DNA of 64,000 bases from Perspicuibacillus lycopersici (GTDB lineage Bacteria > Bacillota > Bacilli > Bacillales > Caldibacillaceae). Below the pieces are notes generated by a model. That model saw only the letters and a list, made by a program, of their open reading frames with translations, was not told where the DNA came from and made no database searches. The first letter of the stretch is position 1. Each line of letters starts with the position of its first letter. Of the stretch, positions 17,420 to 26,405 are shown piece after piece. The position numbers and the translations under genes are program-made. Location: positions 744,001 through 808,000 of the forward strand of contig NZ_JAOUSF010000001.1 of NCBI RefSeq assembly GCF_025660475.1. The letters are read 5' to 3'.

Positions 17420-18430
17420 TTATTCGATTTGCCCAGTAATTTCCAACCCTGTTTTAATATCACTATCCGATTGCTTCAGATATTCTTGGAATTCATCTCC
17501 TACAAGATAAGTAATATCCCATTGATTATTTTCCGCAAACTGTTGGAATGTTTCCGATTCTAATGTGGTTTTAATAATATCTTCCCAATATTTTATTGCT
17601 GTTTCGGACATTCCAGGTGGCCCCATGATTGCACGCCAGTTACCAAATTCCACATCAATTCCTTGCTCAATAACCGTTGGAATCTCACTGACACTACCTT
17701 TCAATCGCTCTTTACTTGTTACGGCCAATGCACGGAAATTTCCTGCTTCAATTTGTCCTCTAAATTCGCTGACACCAGAAATACCAGCATCTAAATCGCC
17801 ATTTAATAGGGCATTTGCAATATCCCCACCACCATTTGGATAGTCAATAAACTTAACCTTTTTCGCATCGCCACCAGATTCATGGACAATTAATGCAAAT
17901 GGTAAACGGTCATCTCCAGCCGCACCTAAAGCAATATTAGCTGGATCATCATTTATTGCCTGCAGTAAATCATCTAATGTTTGAAAAGGAGAATCAGTTG
18001 GAACAACGATGACATAATACTCGGTAATTAAACGAGCAATCATCGTGACATCTTTATACGAATACTCGGAGTTTCCATAATAATAGTTTGATAGAATTGG
18101 TGTTGATGTGATACTTAATTTTAAATCATCGCCTTTATGCTGGGTAACAAGCTGGGATAATGAAACAGCACCTGTAGCACCAGGTTCATTTAAAACCTGC
18201 AATGGAAAATTAATCAGCTTTTCTTTTTCTAATGTTTGCGCGATTGCCCGTGCTGTTGTATCCCAACCGCTTCCTGGATCTGCTGGTGCAACGAGCTCGA
18301 CTGCTTGTTTTTTTGCATTATATTCACCATTATCATTGGAACTCGAAGGGGAGTTCCCTCCATTACAAGCACTCAAAAGAAGCGTAATGACTGCTAAAAC
18401 ACTCCATAATAACGAAGCTTTTCTATTCAT
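17420..18430 (-). CDS. tctC: Tricarboxylate-binding lipoprotein TctC (Bug family)
   Basis: A 336-residue lipoprotein with lipobox LLSAC (Cys22). The mature part has the Bug/TctC patterns VELVAPADPGSGWDTTARAI near the N-terminus, GDDRLPFALIVHESGGDAKKVKFIDY, GDLDAGISGVSEFRG and MGPPGMSE. It captures a small carboxylate outside the membrane and hands it to TctAB. It is the first transporter gene, 17 bases after the HMG-CoA-lyase-like gene. The ligand is not determined by sequence; the linked CoA enzymes suggest a branched hydroxy-dicarboxylate. Confidence 0.92.
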   Translation of the reverse strand: MNRKASLLWSVLAVITLLLSACNGGNSPSSSNDNGEYNAKKQAVELVAPADPGSGWDTTARAIAQTLEKEKLINFPLQVLNEPGATGAVSLSQLVTQHKGDDLKLSITSTPILSNYYYGNSEYSYKDVTMIARLITEYYVIVVPTDSPFQTLDDLLQAINDDPANIALGAAGDDRLPFALIVHESGGDAKKVKFIDYPNGGGDIANALLNGDLDAGISGVSEFRGQIEAGNFRALAVTSKERLKGSVSEIPTVIEQGIDVEFGNWRAIMGPPGMSETAIKYWEDIIKTTLESETFQQFAENNQWDITYLVGDEFQEYLKQSDSDIKTGLEITGQIE

Positions 18431-18447
18431 ATAATGATCTCCTCCTA

Positions 18448-19398
18448 TTACTCTCCAACTTTTTCTTGCGTTTTTGGCGCCTCATGGATTTGGTAAGATA
18501 CACCGGCACGATAAATGGAACTTTCTAGATCATGATGAACAAGCTGATGTACTTCTTTCGTCACATCCAATACTTTTGCTAAATCAATTGTCGTTTCAAT
18601 TCCCATTAAATGAAGCATGTGGACCGTGTCCTCTGTTGAAATATTTCCTGTTGCTCCTGGTGCATATGGACAACCTCCAAGTCCACCGATAGAGGAATCA
18701 AATGACCGAACTCCTGCTTGAATGCCAGCAATGACATTTGCTAGTCCCATTTGCCGAGTATTATGTAAATGAAGGTTGAATTGTACATCTGGAAATTGAT
18801 GGATTAGCTTTGACATTGTGTTAAAGACTAGCTTTGGATCCGCAACACCGATAGTATCTGCCGCACTGATGGAACGAACCCCCATATCGTAATAGGCTTG
18901 CACCACATATTGCACCCGTTCAAATGGCACTCTTCCTTCGAATGGACAGCCAAATGTAGTAGCCATGGAACCGCGGACCTGCACCCCATTCGCTACTGCT
19001 AAATCAACAACCTTTGTATGCTCCTCAAGAACCGCATCTACACTACGATTTGAATTTGCAATACTATGTGATTCGGTAACAGAGAGCATCAATTCCCATT
19101 CGTCCGCTTCCATTGCCAACGCTCGATTTGCGCCACGCAAGTTTGGAACTAGCACACTATAGAGTACCCCTGGTACACGATCAATTTTCGCCATGACTTC
19201 CTCTGCATCTGCCAGCTGTGGTACAGCTTTTGGATGTACTGCAGAGGTCACTTGAATTTCTTTTATCCCAGTCCTTGATAATGCATTAATGATGCGAACC
19301 TTTTCATCTGTCGGAATAATACTCTTTTCCAATTGAAAACCATCACGTGTCCCAACTTCTTTAATTTCGATTGCTTTAGGCAAATTCCATGCACTCAT
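18448..19398 (-). CDS. HMG-CoA-lyase-like enzyme
   Basis: A 316-residue TIM-barrel protein of the HMG-CoA lyase/DRE-metallolyase superfamily. The N-terminal EVGTRDGFQLEKSIIPT carries the catalytic Arg-Asp; LHLHNTRQMGLAN supplies metal-binding histidines; DSSIGGLGGCPYAPGATGN is the HMG-CoA lyase signature with the active-site Cys. It would split a 3-hydroxy-3-methyl-dicarboxyl-CoA thioester (HMG-CoA or a related citramalyl- or itaconate-derived CoA ester) in the cytoplasm. A strong AAGGAGG site precedes the ATG. It is cotranscribed with tctCBA and follows a CoA transferase gene, which could make its thioester substrate. Leucine degradation is an alternative but the usual partner genes are absent. 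Confidence 0.85.
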   Translation of the reverse strand: MSAWNLPKAIEIKEVGTRDGFQLEKSIIPTDEKVRIINALSRTGIKEIQVTSAVHPKAVPQLADAEEVMAKIDRVPGVLYSVLVPNLRGANRALAMEADEWELMLSVTESHSIANSNRSVDAVLEEHTKVVDLAVANGVQVRGSMATTFGCPFEGRVPFERVQYVVQAYYDMGVRSISAADTIGVADPKLVFNTMSKLIHQFPDVQFNLHLHNTRQMGLANVIAGIQAGVRSFDSSIGGLGGCPYAPGATGNISTEDTVHMLHLMGIETTIDLAKVLDVTKEVHQLVHHDLESSIYRAGVSYQIHEAPKTQEKVGE

Positions 19399-19417
19399 GA
19401 AGAAACCTCCTTATTTT

Positions 19418-19433
19418 TTGTAATCGTTTACAA
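19418..19433. promoter_or_regulatory. cre-like operator between CoA transferase and lyase genes
   Basis: TTGTAATCGTTTACAA is a near-perfect palindrome fitting the cre consensus. It sits in the 73-base gap inside the operon, 20 bases before the lyase start, so CcpA or a LacI-type protein could block readthrough or a local promoter. Confidence 0.6.
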
Positions 19434-19471
19434 CAACCAGTAAAGTTAACAAATATTTTCCAGCTAACCGG

Positions 19472-20674
19472 TCAAATAACAGTTTCAGCTTTTAATCGAC
19501 TAATTTCTTCTGATGTCATCCCTAAATAGTTCGAAAAAATTTCTTCATTATGCTCGCCAAGCTTCGGACCGTTCCATAAAATATCACCTGGTGTTTCACT
19601 TAGCTTCGGTACAATGCCAGGAACTAGTAATTTTTTACCACTCTCAACCTCTACTTCACGAATCATATCTCTTGCTTGATAATGTTCATCCGCAATAATG
19701 TCCTTCATACCGTAAATTGGACCACATGGGACAGAAGCATTGTCTAAAATTTGATTAGCCTCTTGTAACGTATGCTGCTTTGTCCAGCTTTCTATTGTCG
19801 CATCAATAAACTCAGAATGCTCTACCCTTCCTTGGTTATTGGCAAACCTCGGATCATTTGCCAAGTCTGGACGACCAATCGTATTCATTAACCGTTGGAA
19901 AATCTTGTCCCCATTTCCCCCAATAATTAAATACTTCCCATCCTTACATTGATATGTATTAGTAGGGGCTACTCCCGGAAGTGTAGATCCTGTTCTTTTT
20001 CTTTCTTCTCCAGTAATATAGTATTCTGGTAATCCTTCCTCTAACAAACTAAAGACAGATTCATATAATGCAACATCTACTACTTGCCCTTGTTCATTAG
20101 CTAATTTATCGCGTGCCCGTAAAGCCATTAACGTCCCAATGACTGCATATAAACCAGAAACCAAATCCCCAATCGCAATCCCTACCCTTGTAGGTGGGCG
20201 ATCTGGGTACCCGGTTAAATTGCGAAGACCGCCAATGGATTCAGCTACACTTCCAAACCCTGCCTTATCCCGGTATGGGCCTGTTTGCCCATATCCTGAT
20301 ATCCTTGTCATCACAATGGAAGGATTAATCATTTTTAATTCCTCATAGCCCAATCCCCATCGTTCTAACACTCCTGGTTTAAAGTTCTCCAGCACAACAT
20401 CCATTTGCGGTATTAATCTTTTAATTATGCTTTGTCCTTGTGGCTCACGTAAGTTTACGGTAATAGACTTTTTGTTGCGCCCTTGCACATACCACCAAAG
20501 AGAAGTATCCTTTATTTGCTTTCGCCAGCTTCGCAAAGGGTCACCTTTAGACGGATCCTCAACTTTAATCACTTCCGCACCGAATTCAGCTAATATTTTC
20601 CCAGTAAAGGGTGCAGCTACAAAGTTTCCTAATTCCAGTACACGCAATCCTTCGAGTGGCATTTTTTTACTCAT
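19472..20674 (-). CDS. Family III CoA transferase (CaiB/BaiF type)
   Basis: A 400-residue protein of normal family length. The N-terminus LEGLRVLELGNFVAAPFTGK, the block LLKP-like VVLENFKPGVLERWGLGYE, SGYGQTGPYRDKAGF and the catalytic Asp170 in GIAIGDLVSGLYA are typical of formyl-CoA/succinyl-CoA type transferases. It would transfer CoA to the carboxylate imported by TctABC, giving a thioester that the HMG-CoA-lyase-like enzyme can cleave. It is the first gene of the five-gene operon; a GGGAGGAG site precedes the ATG. Donor and acceptor acids are not defined by sequence. Confidence 0.88.
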   Translation of the reverse strand: MSKKMPLEGLRVLELGNFVAAPFTGKILAEFGAEVIKVEDPSKGDPLRSWRKQIKDTSLWWYVQGRNKKSITVNLREPQGQSIIKRLIPQMDVVLENFKPGVLERWGLGYEELKMINPSIVMTRISGYGQTGPYRDKAGFGSVAESIGGLRNLTGYPDRPPTRVGIAIGDLVSGLYAVIGTLMALRARDKLANEQGQVVDVALYESVFSLLEEGLPEYYITGEERKRTGSTLPGVAPTNTYQCKDGKYLIIGGNGDKIFQRLMNTIGRPDLANDPRFANNQGRVEHSEFIDATIESWTKQHTLQEANQILDNASVPCGPIYGMKDIIADEHYQARDMIREVEVESGKKLLVPGIVPKLSETPGDILWNGPKLGEHNEEIFSNYLGMTSEEISRLKAETVI

Positions 20675-20906
20675 TATTTCTCACTCCTCCCATAGGTTTT
20701 CATTGGATTCCTATATTCGTTAATTACGAAAATACGTTTTAAATTCGGTATAGCTCGGAACCACCAAACTATCTACTTCCTTTCCTTTTTACATTAACTT
20801 CCATATAGTTTTTAAATATTTATAATATTATCTAAATACTATATTTTATACAATAATTAAATAATATATCATTGTCAAGAATGTATTTTTTTAAAATTCC
20901 CATAAT

Positions 20907-20937
20907 AAAATACTCGTAAAATTTTTACGAGTATTTT
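20907..20937. terminator. Perfect inverted repeat upstream of the CoA transferase gene
   Basis: AAAATACTCGTAAA and its complement are separated by two or three bases, flanked by A-runs and T-runs, so it could stop transcription in either direction. It lies about 230 bases upstream of the operon start and 580 bases beyond the ABC exporter stop codon. The rest of 20675-21515 is AT-rich and holds no convincing gene. Confidence 0.5.
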
Positions 20938-21030
20938 GGCTTTGCTACTTAATTAGTTTAAAATTTCCATTCCAATAAGAGAATCTCACGATTACTTTAT
21001 AGAAAGATACTGCAAATGGTGAGGTTTAAA

Positions 21031-21091
21031 AATGCATGGAGATGCTTCAGCAAAAGTAACGCTCTTAGCTACCTGATGTTTTTTCATGCAT
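21031..21091. other. Inverted repeat in a gene-free stretch
   Basis: AATGCATG (21031-21038) and CATGCAT (21085-21091) flank about 45 bases that contain a smaller GATG/CATC-type pairing. CATGCAT is followed by TCTTTTGTTATTTTT on the plus strand. It could be a small structured RNA or a decayed terminator; no coding frame of note covers it. Confidence 0.25.
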
Positions 21092-21515
21092 CTTTTGTTA
21101 TTTTTGATTATCAAAAGGAAAATAAATTTTATCCCTATTATTATTAAGAAATAATAATCATTGACTCCATTATTACTCCATTTCTTTTATTGCTATAACA
21201 GTACTCGCCGTCAAATAGGTGAATTGATATGATTGACTCTCTTGGATGGAAATCGATTCCTAGAAAAGGGTCAGTTTACTTTCATTTGTTTCCACATAAA
21301 AATAGGAGAGGAAGGAGCACGATAAACATCATTTTTTTACTTGCCATTCTTCATTACAATAGCTTTGAATATCGATGATACCTTTTTTTCACTCCAGTTC
21401 CACTAAAGCTGAAAAACCATGCACTAAAGAGAAAAATTAATATTCCTCCCATTGCAAATTTTATGACATACTATTATGACTATATTTTCCATGCTATTTA
21501 TATATTTTACTAAAA

Positions 21516-23339
21516 TCAATGTAGTTGTCCAAACTGACTTTCGTACATATTGAAGTAAAAACCTTTCGCCTTCAAAAGCTCTTCATGTGTTCCTATTTCT
21601 ATAATTTTACCGTGCTGGATGACAAGTATTTTGTCGGCGTTTTCAATAGTTTTCAAGCGATGAGCGATAATAAAGCTTGTCCGACCTTTCATTAAATTAT
21701 TTAGCCCTTGTTGTACTTCTAGTTCTGTTCTAGTATCGATACTAGAAGTTGCTTCATCAAGAATAAGAATATCGGAATCTGCTAAAATTGCCCGCGCAAT
21801 TGCCAATAGCTGCCTTTGTCCTTGACTTAAATTCGTCCCGCCAGATTGAATTGGTGTGTCATATCCTTTTGGCAAATATTTAATAAATTGATGTGCAGAC
21901 GCCATTTTCGCCGCTTCGATCACTTCTTCATTGCTTGCTTCCAATCTACCATAGCGAATATTGTCCATTATCGTACCAGAAAATAAAAACGTATCTTGAA
22001 GTACGATGCCAATTCGTTTCCGTAAATCGTTCACCTTATAGTCCTGAATATTTCTGCCGTCAATTTTAATTTCACCACTTGTTACATCGTAAAATCGCAT
22101 GAATAGACGAATAATGGTCGTTTTCCCTGATCCAGTTGGTCCGACTAAGGCAATTTTTTCTCCTGCATGCACTTGGAAATTAATATTTTGTAAGATTGGT
22201 TTACCTATTTCATAACTAAAGCATACATCGGAAAATGCTACATCTCCATTAAAAGCCTTGATTGGCACTGCTTCCTTTCGATCAACAATATCCGGGACCT
22301 CATCCATTACTTCAAATACACGTTCCGCGCCTGCAATGGCTGATTGAAGCATATTTAATAAACTAGAAAGCTGATTGATTGGACGAAAAAATTGTCGGGA
22401 ATAAGTTACAAATGCAGCAATAACTCCGATCGTACTCCACCCTTTTACCGTCATAACTGCACCAACACCAATTAGTAGTCCTAATCCTAAATTATTTATA
22501 AAGTTGTTTGTCGGTCCTACAAACCCTGACACCATATCTGCACTCATCGCTGAATGACGTAATCGTTCGTTTACGTCTGAGAACTTATCAAACATCATTT
22601 TTTCTTTTCCGAAAAGAGTTACAACCTCACTTCCGGAAATGGCTTCTTCTACAAATCCATTGAGTTCTCCTAAGTCCCGCTGCCGTTTAATAAAAAAGCT
22701 GCTGCTATATTTAATGATTTTTTTCGTTGTCCAAATCATTAATGGAATAATTAAAAGGGATACGAGAGCTAGCACCCACTGTAACGAAAACATAGCAATC
22801 GTCACACCAATTACGGTTAACATAGTAGAAAAGATTTGGATTACACTTTGACTTAACGCACTATTTAAGCTTTCAATATCATTCGTTACCCGACTCATTA
22901 GGTCACCATGGGAATGCTTATCAAAAAATCTGATCGATAAGCTTTGAAACTTTGAAAATAACTCCTCGCGTAATTGACGGATTGTTTTCAAGGATACACG
23001 CACCATCATAAAGCTCTGAAGCCATGTAAATAAAGCAGTTAACACATAAATTACCATCAGCAAAATCAGTAGGCGAAAGGTTCCAAGTAAATCTTTTGGA
23101 AGAATATATTCATCAATAACCACACCAATTACATATGGAACGGCAATACTCAGTAATGTGGAAATAATCACGAATAAAATAGCAACAAGCAATGTTGCCT
23201 TTTGTTTCTCCATATACCGCCAAATTCGTATCAATGTTCCTTTTCTATCTTTTGCCTTTTCCACTGGTCCATGAATCCCTCTTGGTCCACGTGCACGATT
23301 GATGATATTTGGAGCAGCCCCCGGATTATTTTTACTCAT
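21516..23339 (-). CDS. ABC exporter half-transporter, catalytically complete subunit
   Basis: A 607-residue fused membrane/ATPase protein. Six membrane segments in residues 50-320 are followed by an ATP-binding domain with Walker A GPTGSGKTTIIRLFM near residue 400, signature LSQGQRQLLAIARAI, and Walker B ILILDEATSSID with the catalytic Glu. The H-loop is in IAHRLKTIENAD. Size, long charged N-terminus and pairing match Bacillus YfiC/YheH-type multidrug exporters. Its start overlaps the stop of the partner gene by eight bases. Expected to pump hydrophobic compounds out of the cell as a heterodimer. Confidence 0.9.
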   Translation of the reverse strand: MSKNNPGAAPNIINRARGPRGIHGPVEKAKDRKGTLIRIWRYMEKQKATLLVAILFVIISTLLSIAVPYVIGVVIDEYILPKDLLGTFRLLILLMVIYVLTALFTWLQSFMMVRVSLKTIRQLREELFSKFQSLSIRFFDKHSHGDLMSRVTNDIESLNSALSQSVIQIFSTMLTVIGVTIAMFSLQWVLALVSLLIIPLMIWTTKKIIKYSSSFFIKRQRDLGELNGFVEEAISGSEVVTLFGKEKMMFDKFSDVNERLRHSAMSADMVSGFVGPTNNFINNLGLGLLIGVGAVMTVKGWSTIGVIAAFVTYSRQFFRPINQLSSLLNMLQSAIAGAERVFEVMDEVPDIVDRKEAVPIKAFNGDVAFSDVCFSYEIGKPILQNINFQVHAGEKIALVGPTGSGKTTIIRLFMRFYDVTSGEIKIDGRNIQDYKVNDLRKRIGIVLQDTFLFSGTIMDNIRYGRLEASNEEVIEAAKMASAHQFIKYLPKGYDTPIQSGGTNLSQGQRQLLAIARAILADSDILILDEATSSIDTRTELEVQQGLNNLMKGRTSFIIAHRLKTIENADKILVIQHGKIIEIGTHEELLKAKGFYFNMYESQFGQLH

Positions 23340-25074
23340 TGCGTGATGCCTCCCTTGCCCGTTGTGACTGGTAAATATCCTGATATACTTTGCTTCTAAC
23401 TAATAATTCTTCATGACTTCCAATTGCCTCTAGCATTCCATCCTCAAGGACTAGAATTTTATCTGCTTCCTTTACCGATGAAATTTTCGAGGAAATAATA
23501 AAAACGGTAGTACTTGGAAATTTTTGATGTAACGCTTGTTGTACTTTTGCTTCTGATAATGCATCAATGGCAGATGTAGAATCATCGAGTATGAGAATAC
23601 TAGGTTTACGAATAAAAGCTCGAGCCATTGATAACCGCTGTTGTTGCCCACCAGAAAGGTTTGTTGCGCCTTGTAATAGACTATGAGAATATCCTCCCTC
23701 CAATCGGTCAATAAACTCACTGGCAACAGCCATTTGACCCGCTTCCTCCATTTCCTGAATGGTGCTATTTTCCTTCCCATATTGTAAATTTTCCTGAATA
23801 CTTCCGGAAAATAGTGTTGCTTTTTGCGTTACGAACCCAATGGAATCCCGTAAATTTTTCAACGCGTACGTCTTACTATCGATACCGTCAATCAACACTA
23901 CTCCCTTATCCGGATCATACAATCTTGGGATTAGTTTCACTAGCGTCGATTTTCCGCTTCCTGTTGGGCCAATGATTCCAATCGTTTCCCCTTGTTTAGC
24001 TGTAAATGAAATATTCTTTAAAACATATTCGCCATTTTTACTATAGCTAAAGTTCACATCACGAAATTCCACTTCTCCAATGATTTTCTTAAAAGGTACT
24101 GGATGCTCTATTTCTTTAATTTCAATATCTGTTTCTAACACTTGATGAATCCGCTGGGCAGATGGGAATGCACGAGCAATTTGCATGAGTACATTACTAC
24201 TGCTCATTAATCCATTCATCATAATGTTTAAATAATTTATGAATGCCAAAATAACCCCGACCTGTAGTGTACCTTCATTAACTTTAATTGCACCAAACCA
24301 TAGTCCAGCAATGATTCCAATATTGACAACAAGCATCATCATCGGCATTAATTTTAAAACAACTTGCTCAGCAGTTAGCATATGATTTGTTAAGGAGTCA
24401 TTGGTTTGTTTAAATTGTTGTTTTTCATAGTCCTCGCGTCCAAACGCTTTAATAAGTGGAATTGCGCTTAATGTTTCTTGTAGCTTCGTGTTTACTTTAT
24501 CCATTGCTTTTTGCACATTACTATAGAGAGCACTCGATTTTTTCGAAAAATAATAAATAAATATTATTAAAATCGGAATTGCTACTAGTAAAATAGGGAA
24601 CAGCTCCCGAGCGGTTACCCAAACAATAATAACCGAACCTACGAACAAGAGCGGACCACGAACGAATACCCGCAACGTCATAATTAATGCCTGCTGAATC
24701 GCTGCAATATCATTAGTAACTATTGTAATTAATTTTCCTTTACCAAATGTATCCGTATTTTGACTTGAAAATCTCTCCATTTTATGAAATAGATCACGGC
24801 GAATATCGGTGGAGAAATGGACGGCTGCTTTAGATGCGTATATCGAGCTACCAGCTCCACCGAGTAATCCAATAGCAGCACTTAAAAGCATTAATAATCC
24901 TAACTGAATAACATAGCTATTGTCCTGATGGGCAATCCCTTCATCTATTATTCGTTGCATTAAGCTTGGCTGTAATAAATCCATTGCCACCTCGATACAC
25001 ATGAGAAGTGGTCCAACAATAGCAAAGATAGTATATGGTTTTATATATGGAAACAGCTTTTTCATGGAATTCAT
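23332..25074 (-). CDS. ABC exporter half-transporter, degenerate-site subunit
   Basis: A 580-residue half-transporter: six membrane segments, Walker A GPTGSGKSTLVKLIPRLYD, signature LSGGQQQRLSMARAF and Walker B ILILDDSTSAID, where Asp replaces the catalytic Glu. The switch region reads VFIISSKISSVKEAD, lacking the usual His. Together these mark the non-hydrolytic half of an asymmetric heterodimer, as in YfiB/YfiC, BmrCD and TM287/288. It lies 11 bases after the PadR gene and overlaps the complete partner, so all three form one operon. Confidence 0.9.
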   Translation of the reverse strand: MNSMKKLFPYIKPYTIFAIVGPLLMCIEVAMDLLQPSLMQRIIDEGIAHQDNSYVIQLGLLMLLSAAIGLLGGAGSSIYASKAAVHFSTDIRRDLFHKMERFSSQNTDTFGKGKLITIVTNDIAAIQQALIMTLRVFVRGPLLFVGSVIIVWVTARELFPILLVAIPILIIFIYYFSKKSSALYSNVQKAMDKVNTKLQETLSAIPLIKAFGREDYEKQQFKQTNDSLTNHMLTAEQVVLKLMPMMMLVVNIGIIAGLWFGAIKVNEGTLQVGVILAFINYLNIMMNGLMSSSNVLMQIARAFPSAQRIHQVLETDIEIKEIEHPVPFKKIIGEVEFRDVNFSYSKNGEYVLKNISFTAKQGETIGIIGPTGSGKSTLVKLIPRLYDPDKGVVLIDGIDSKTYALKNLRDSIGFVTQKATLFSGSIQENLQYGKENSTIQEMEEAGQMAVASEFIDRLEGGYSHSLLQGATNLSGGQQQRLSMARAFIRKPSILILDDSTSAIDALSEAKVQQALHQKFPSTTVFIISSKISSVKEADKILVLEDGMLEAIGSHEELLVRSKVYQDIYQSQRAREASRNE

Positions 25075-25085
25075 AGTATTTCCCC

Positions 25086-25553
25086 TTATCGATTGAATTC
25101 TTTCTTTAACCGGTCCGTCGTTTCTTCTAGAATGGAAATTAATCGGTCGGTATTTTGCGGATGTTTATGTAATTTTTTGACCGTTATTTTAAGATCATGC
25201 TCCCATTTATTCAGCGCAATGGTTAGCCGTTCATATTCCTTTGATTGTCGCCAGCTTACACGTTCTACCCATTCCGACCAGAAATCTCCTTCCGCTCTCT
25301 CGGCATGTTCCATTAGACGCTTCTGACCCTTTTCACTAATACAATAAATCTTCTTATCTGAGTCTGCATCTGAAAGTTCAATTTGGTTCGTATCAAGAAG
25401 CTCTTGCAGGGCAGGATATACGGTTCCCGCACTTGATTTATAAACCCCACCAGAACGTTCCTCTAATTCCTTCATAATTTGATAGCCATGCATAGAAGAC
25501 TCCTTCAGCAAATGCAAAATGGCTATTTGGACAAAGCCTCTCTTTCTTCTCAT
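25086..25553 (-). CDS. PadR-family repressor of the ABC exporter operon
   Basis: About 155 residues. The winged-helix domain shows FVQIAILHLLKESSMHGYQI and SAGTVYPALQELLDTNQI, the PadR signature, followed by a C-terminal coiled-coil dimerisation helix. The start is put at the ATG six bases after AGGAGG; the open frame seven codons longer would contain that site. PadR proteins commonly sense the compounds exported by the pump they control. Palindromic ATCGATAT repeats lie just upstream and are the likely operator. Confidence 0.9.
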   Translation of the reverse strand: MRRKRGFVQIAILHLLKESSMHGYQIMKELEERSGGVYKSSAGTVYPALQELLDTNQIELSDADSDKKIYCISEKGQKRLMEHAERAEGDFWSEWVERVSWRQSKEYERLTIALNKWEHDLKITVKKLHKHPQNTDRLISILEETTDRLKKEFNR

Positions 25554-25578
25554 CCAATCCCTCCTAAAAAACAACTTT

Positions 25579-25606
25579 ATATCGATATATTTTAATCGAT
25601 ATATCG
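25579..25606. promoter_or_regulatory. Likely PadR operator of the exporter operon
   Basis: ATATCGATAT (25579-25588) and CGATATATCG (25597-25606) are two palindromic, TATATCGAT-based elements 18 bases apart, directly upstream of the PadR start. Autoregulation is inferred from position and symmetry. Confidence 0.55.
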
Positions 25607-25663
25607 GTTAAAATCAATCGTAAGAAGGTAGGAATACTTGCAATCGCAAAAAGTAAAGTTTGC

Positions 25664-25692
25664 TTGACATTTTGTTAATTTAACTTTACTAT
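25664..25692 (+). promoter_or_regulatory. Sigma-A-type promoter of the HTH operon
   Basis: TTGACA (25664-25669), a 17-base spacer and TACTAT (25687-25692) lie 42 bases upstream of the GTG start of the HTH gene. Confidence 0.65.
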
Positions 25693-25733
25693 TATAAAAG
25701 AATTTAGCTTACTGGAAAGGAGACTCAATTTTT

Positions 25734-25949
25734 GTGGATGTAAATAGAACTTTGTTGTCAAGCCGAATTCATATATTAAGAGCCGAACATAAAATGACGC
25801 AAAAACAATTAGCAGACAAAGCAGGTGTTAGCAGGCAAACAATAATTTCCATTGAAAAAGGGAATTACGTCCCTTCCCTTGCACTTGCTTATACGATTTC
25901 AAAAATTTTTGGGAAAACAATTGAAGAAGTATTTATATTTGAAGACTAA
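25734..25949 (+). CDS. Small XRE-family HTH regulator
   Basis: A 71-residue protein starting at GTG after a GGAAAGGAG site. It is nearly all DNA-binding domain: IRAEHKMTQKQLADKAGV, SRQTIISIEKGNYVPSLALA and YTISKIFGKTIEEVFIFED, the typical short YozG-like XRE family. These regulators often sit before one or two small membrane proteins, as here. Probable autoregulator of this three-gene operon. Confidence 0.9.
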   Translation: MDVNRTLLSSRIHILRAEHKMTQKQLADKAGVSRQTIISIEKGNYVPSLALAYTISKIFGKTIEEVFIFED

Positions 25950-25961
25950 GGAGAGATGGTA

Positions 25962-26366
25962 ATGAAGTTGCGAAATAGAACAGTTTATTATGCAATTATC
26001 GTAATAGTCGGAGCGCTATTATTCGTTTTATCTGAAATAGTAGGTGAAATTGATTCTTTTTGGGGAGGATTAGGGCTAGCTTCATTTATTTTTGCCACAC
26101 TACGGTTACTTCAAATATTACGTTGGAAAACTAATAAAAACTACGCCGAAAAGAGGAACATCACAATCCATGATGAACGAAATATTTATATTTCAAAGGA
26201 AGCTCGATCCAAAGCCTTTAATTATTCTGTAATTATAGAAGCCATTATCATCATTATTTTCACAGCATTAAATATGACAGACTACACCATGGTATTAAGT
26301 TGTTTATTTGTTGGACAACTGTTGATCTATTACGTTTTGTATTTCATATTAAGAAAACTAGCTTGA
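25962..26366 (+). CDS. Small membrane protein (DUF2178-like), after HTH gene
   Basis: About 134 residues. The second in-frame ATG is preferred because AGGAGAG lies eight bases before it. Four hydrophobic segments arranged as two pairs are separated by a polar loop TIHDERNIYISKEARSKAFN, a motif seen in DUF2178-type proteins. Partner of the XRE regulator upstream (12 bases away). Function unknown. Confidence 0.7.
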   Translation: MKLRNRTVYYAIIVIVGALLFVLSEIVGEIDSFWGGLGLASFIFATLRLLQILRWKTNKNYAEKRNITIHDERNIYISKEARSKAFNYSVIIEAIIIIIFTALNMTDYTMVLSCLFVGQLLIYYVLYFILRKLA

Positions 26367-26405
26367 AGGACGAGGAATAATCTGAATAAAGAATAAGGAG
26401 ATTGA

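Noticed and set aside
21229..21378. 49-codon open frame in the exporter/CoA transferase gap
   Set aside because: No convincing ribosome site, composition unlike a real protein, and no neighbour relation.
23472..23780. 102-codon open frame inside the exporter gene
   Set aside because: It overlaps the ATPase domain of the exporter in another frame, on the same strand, with no motif of its own.
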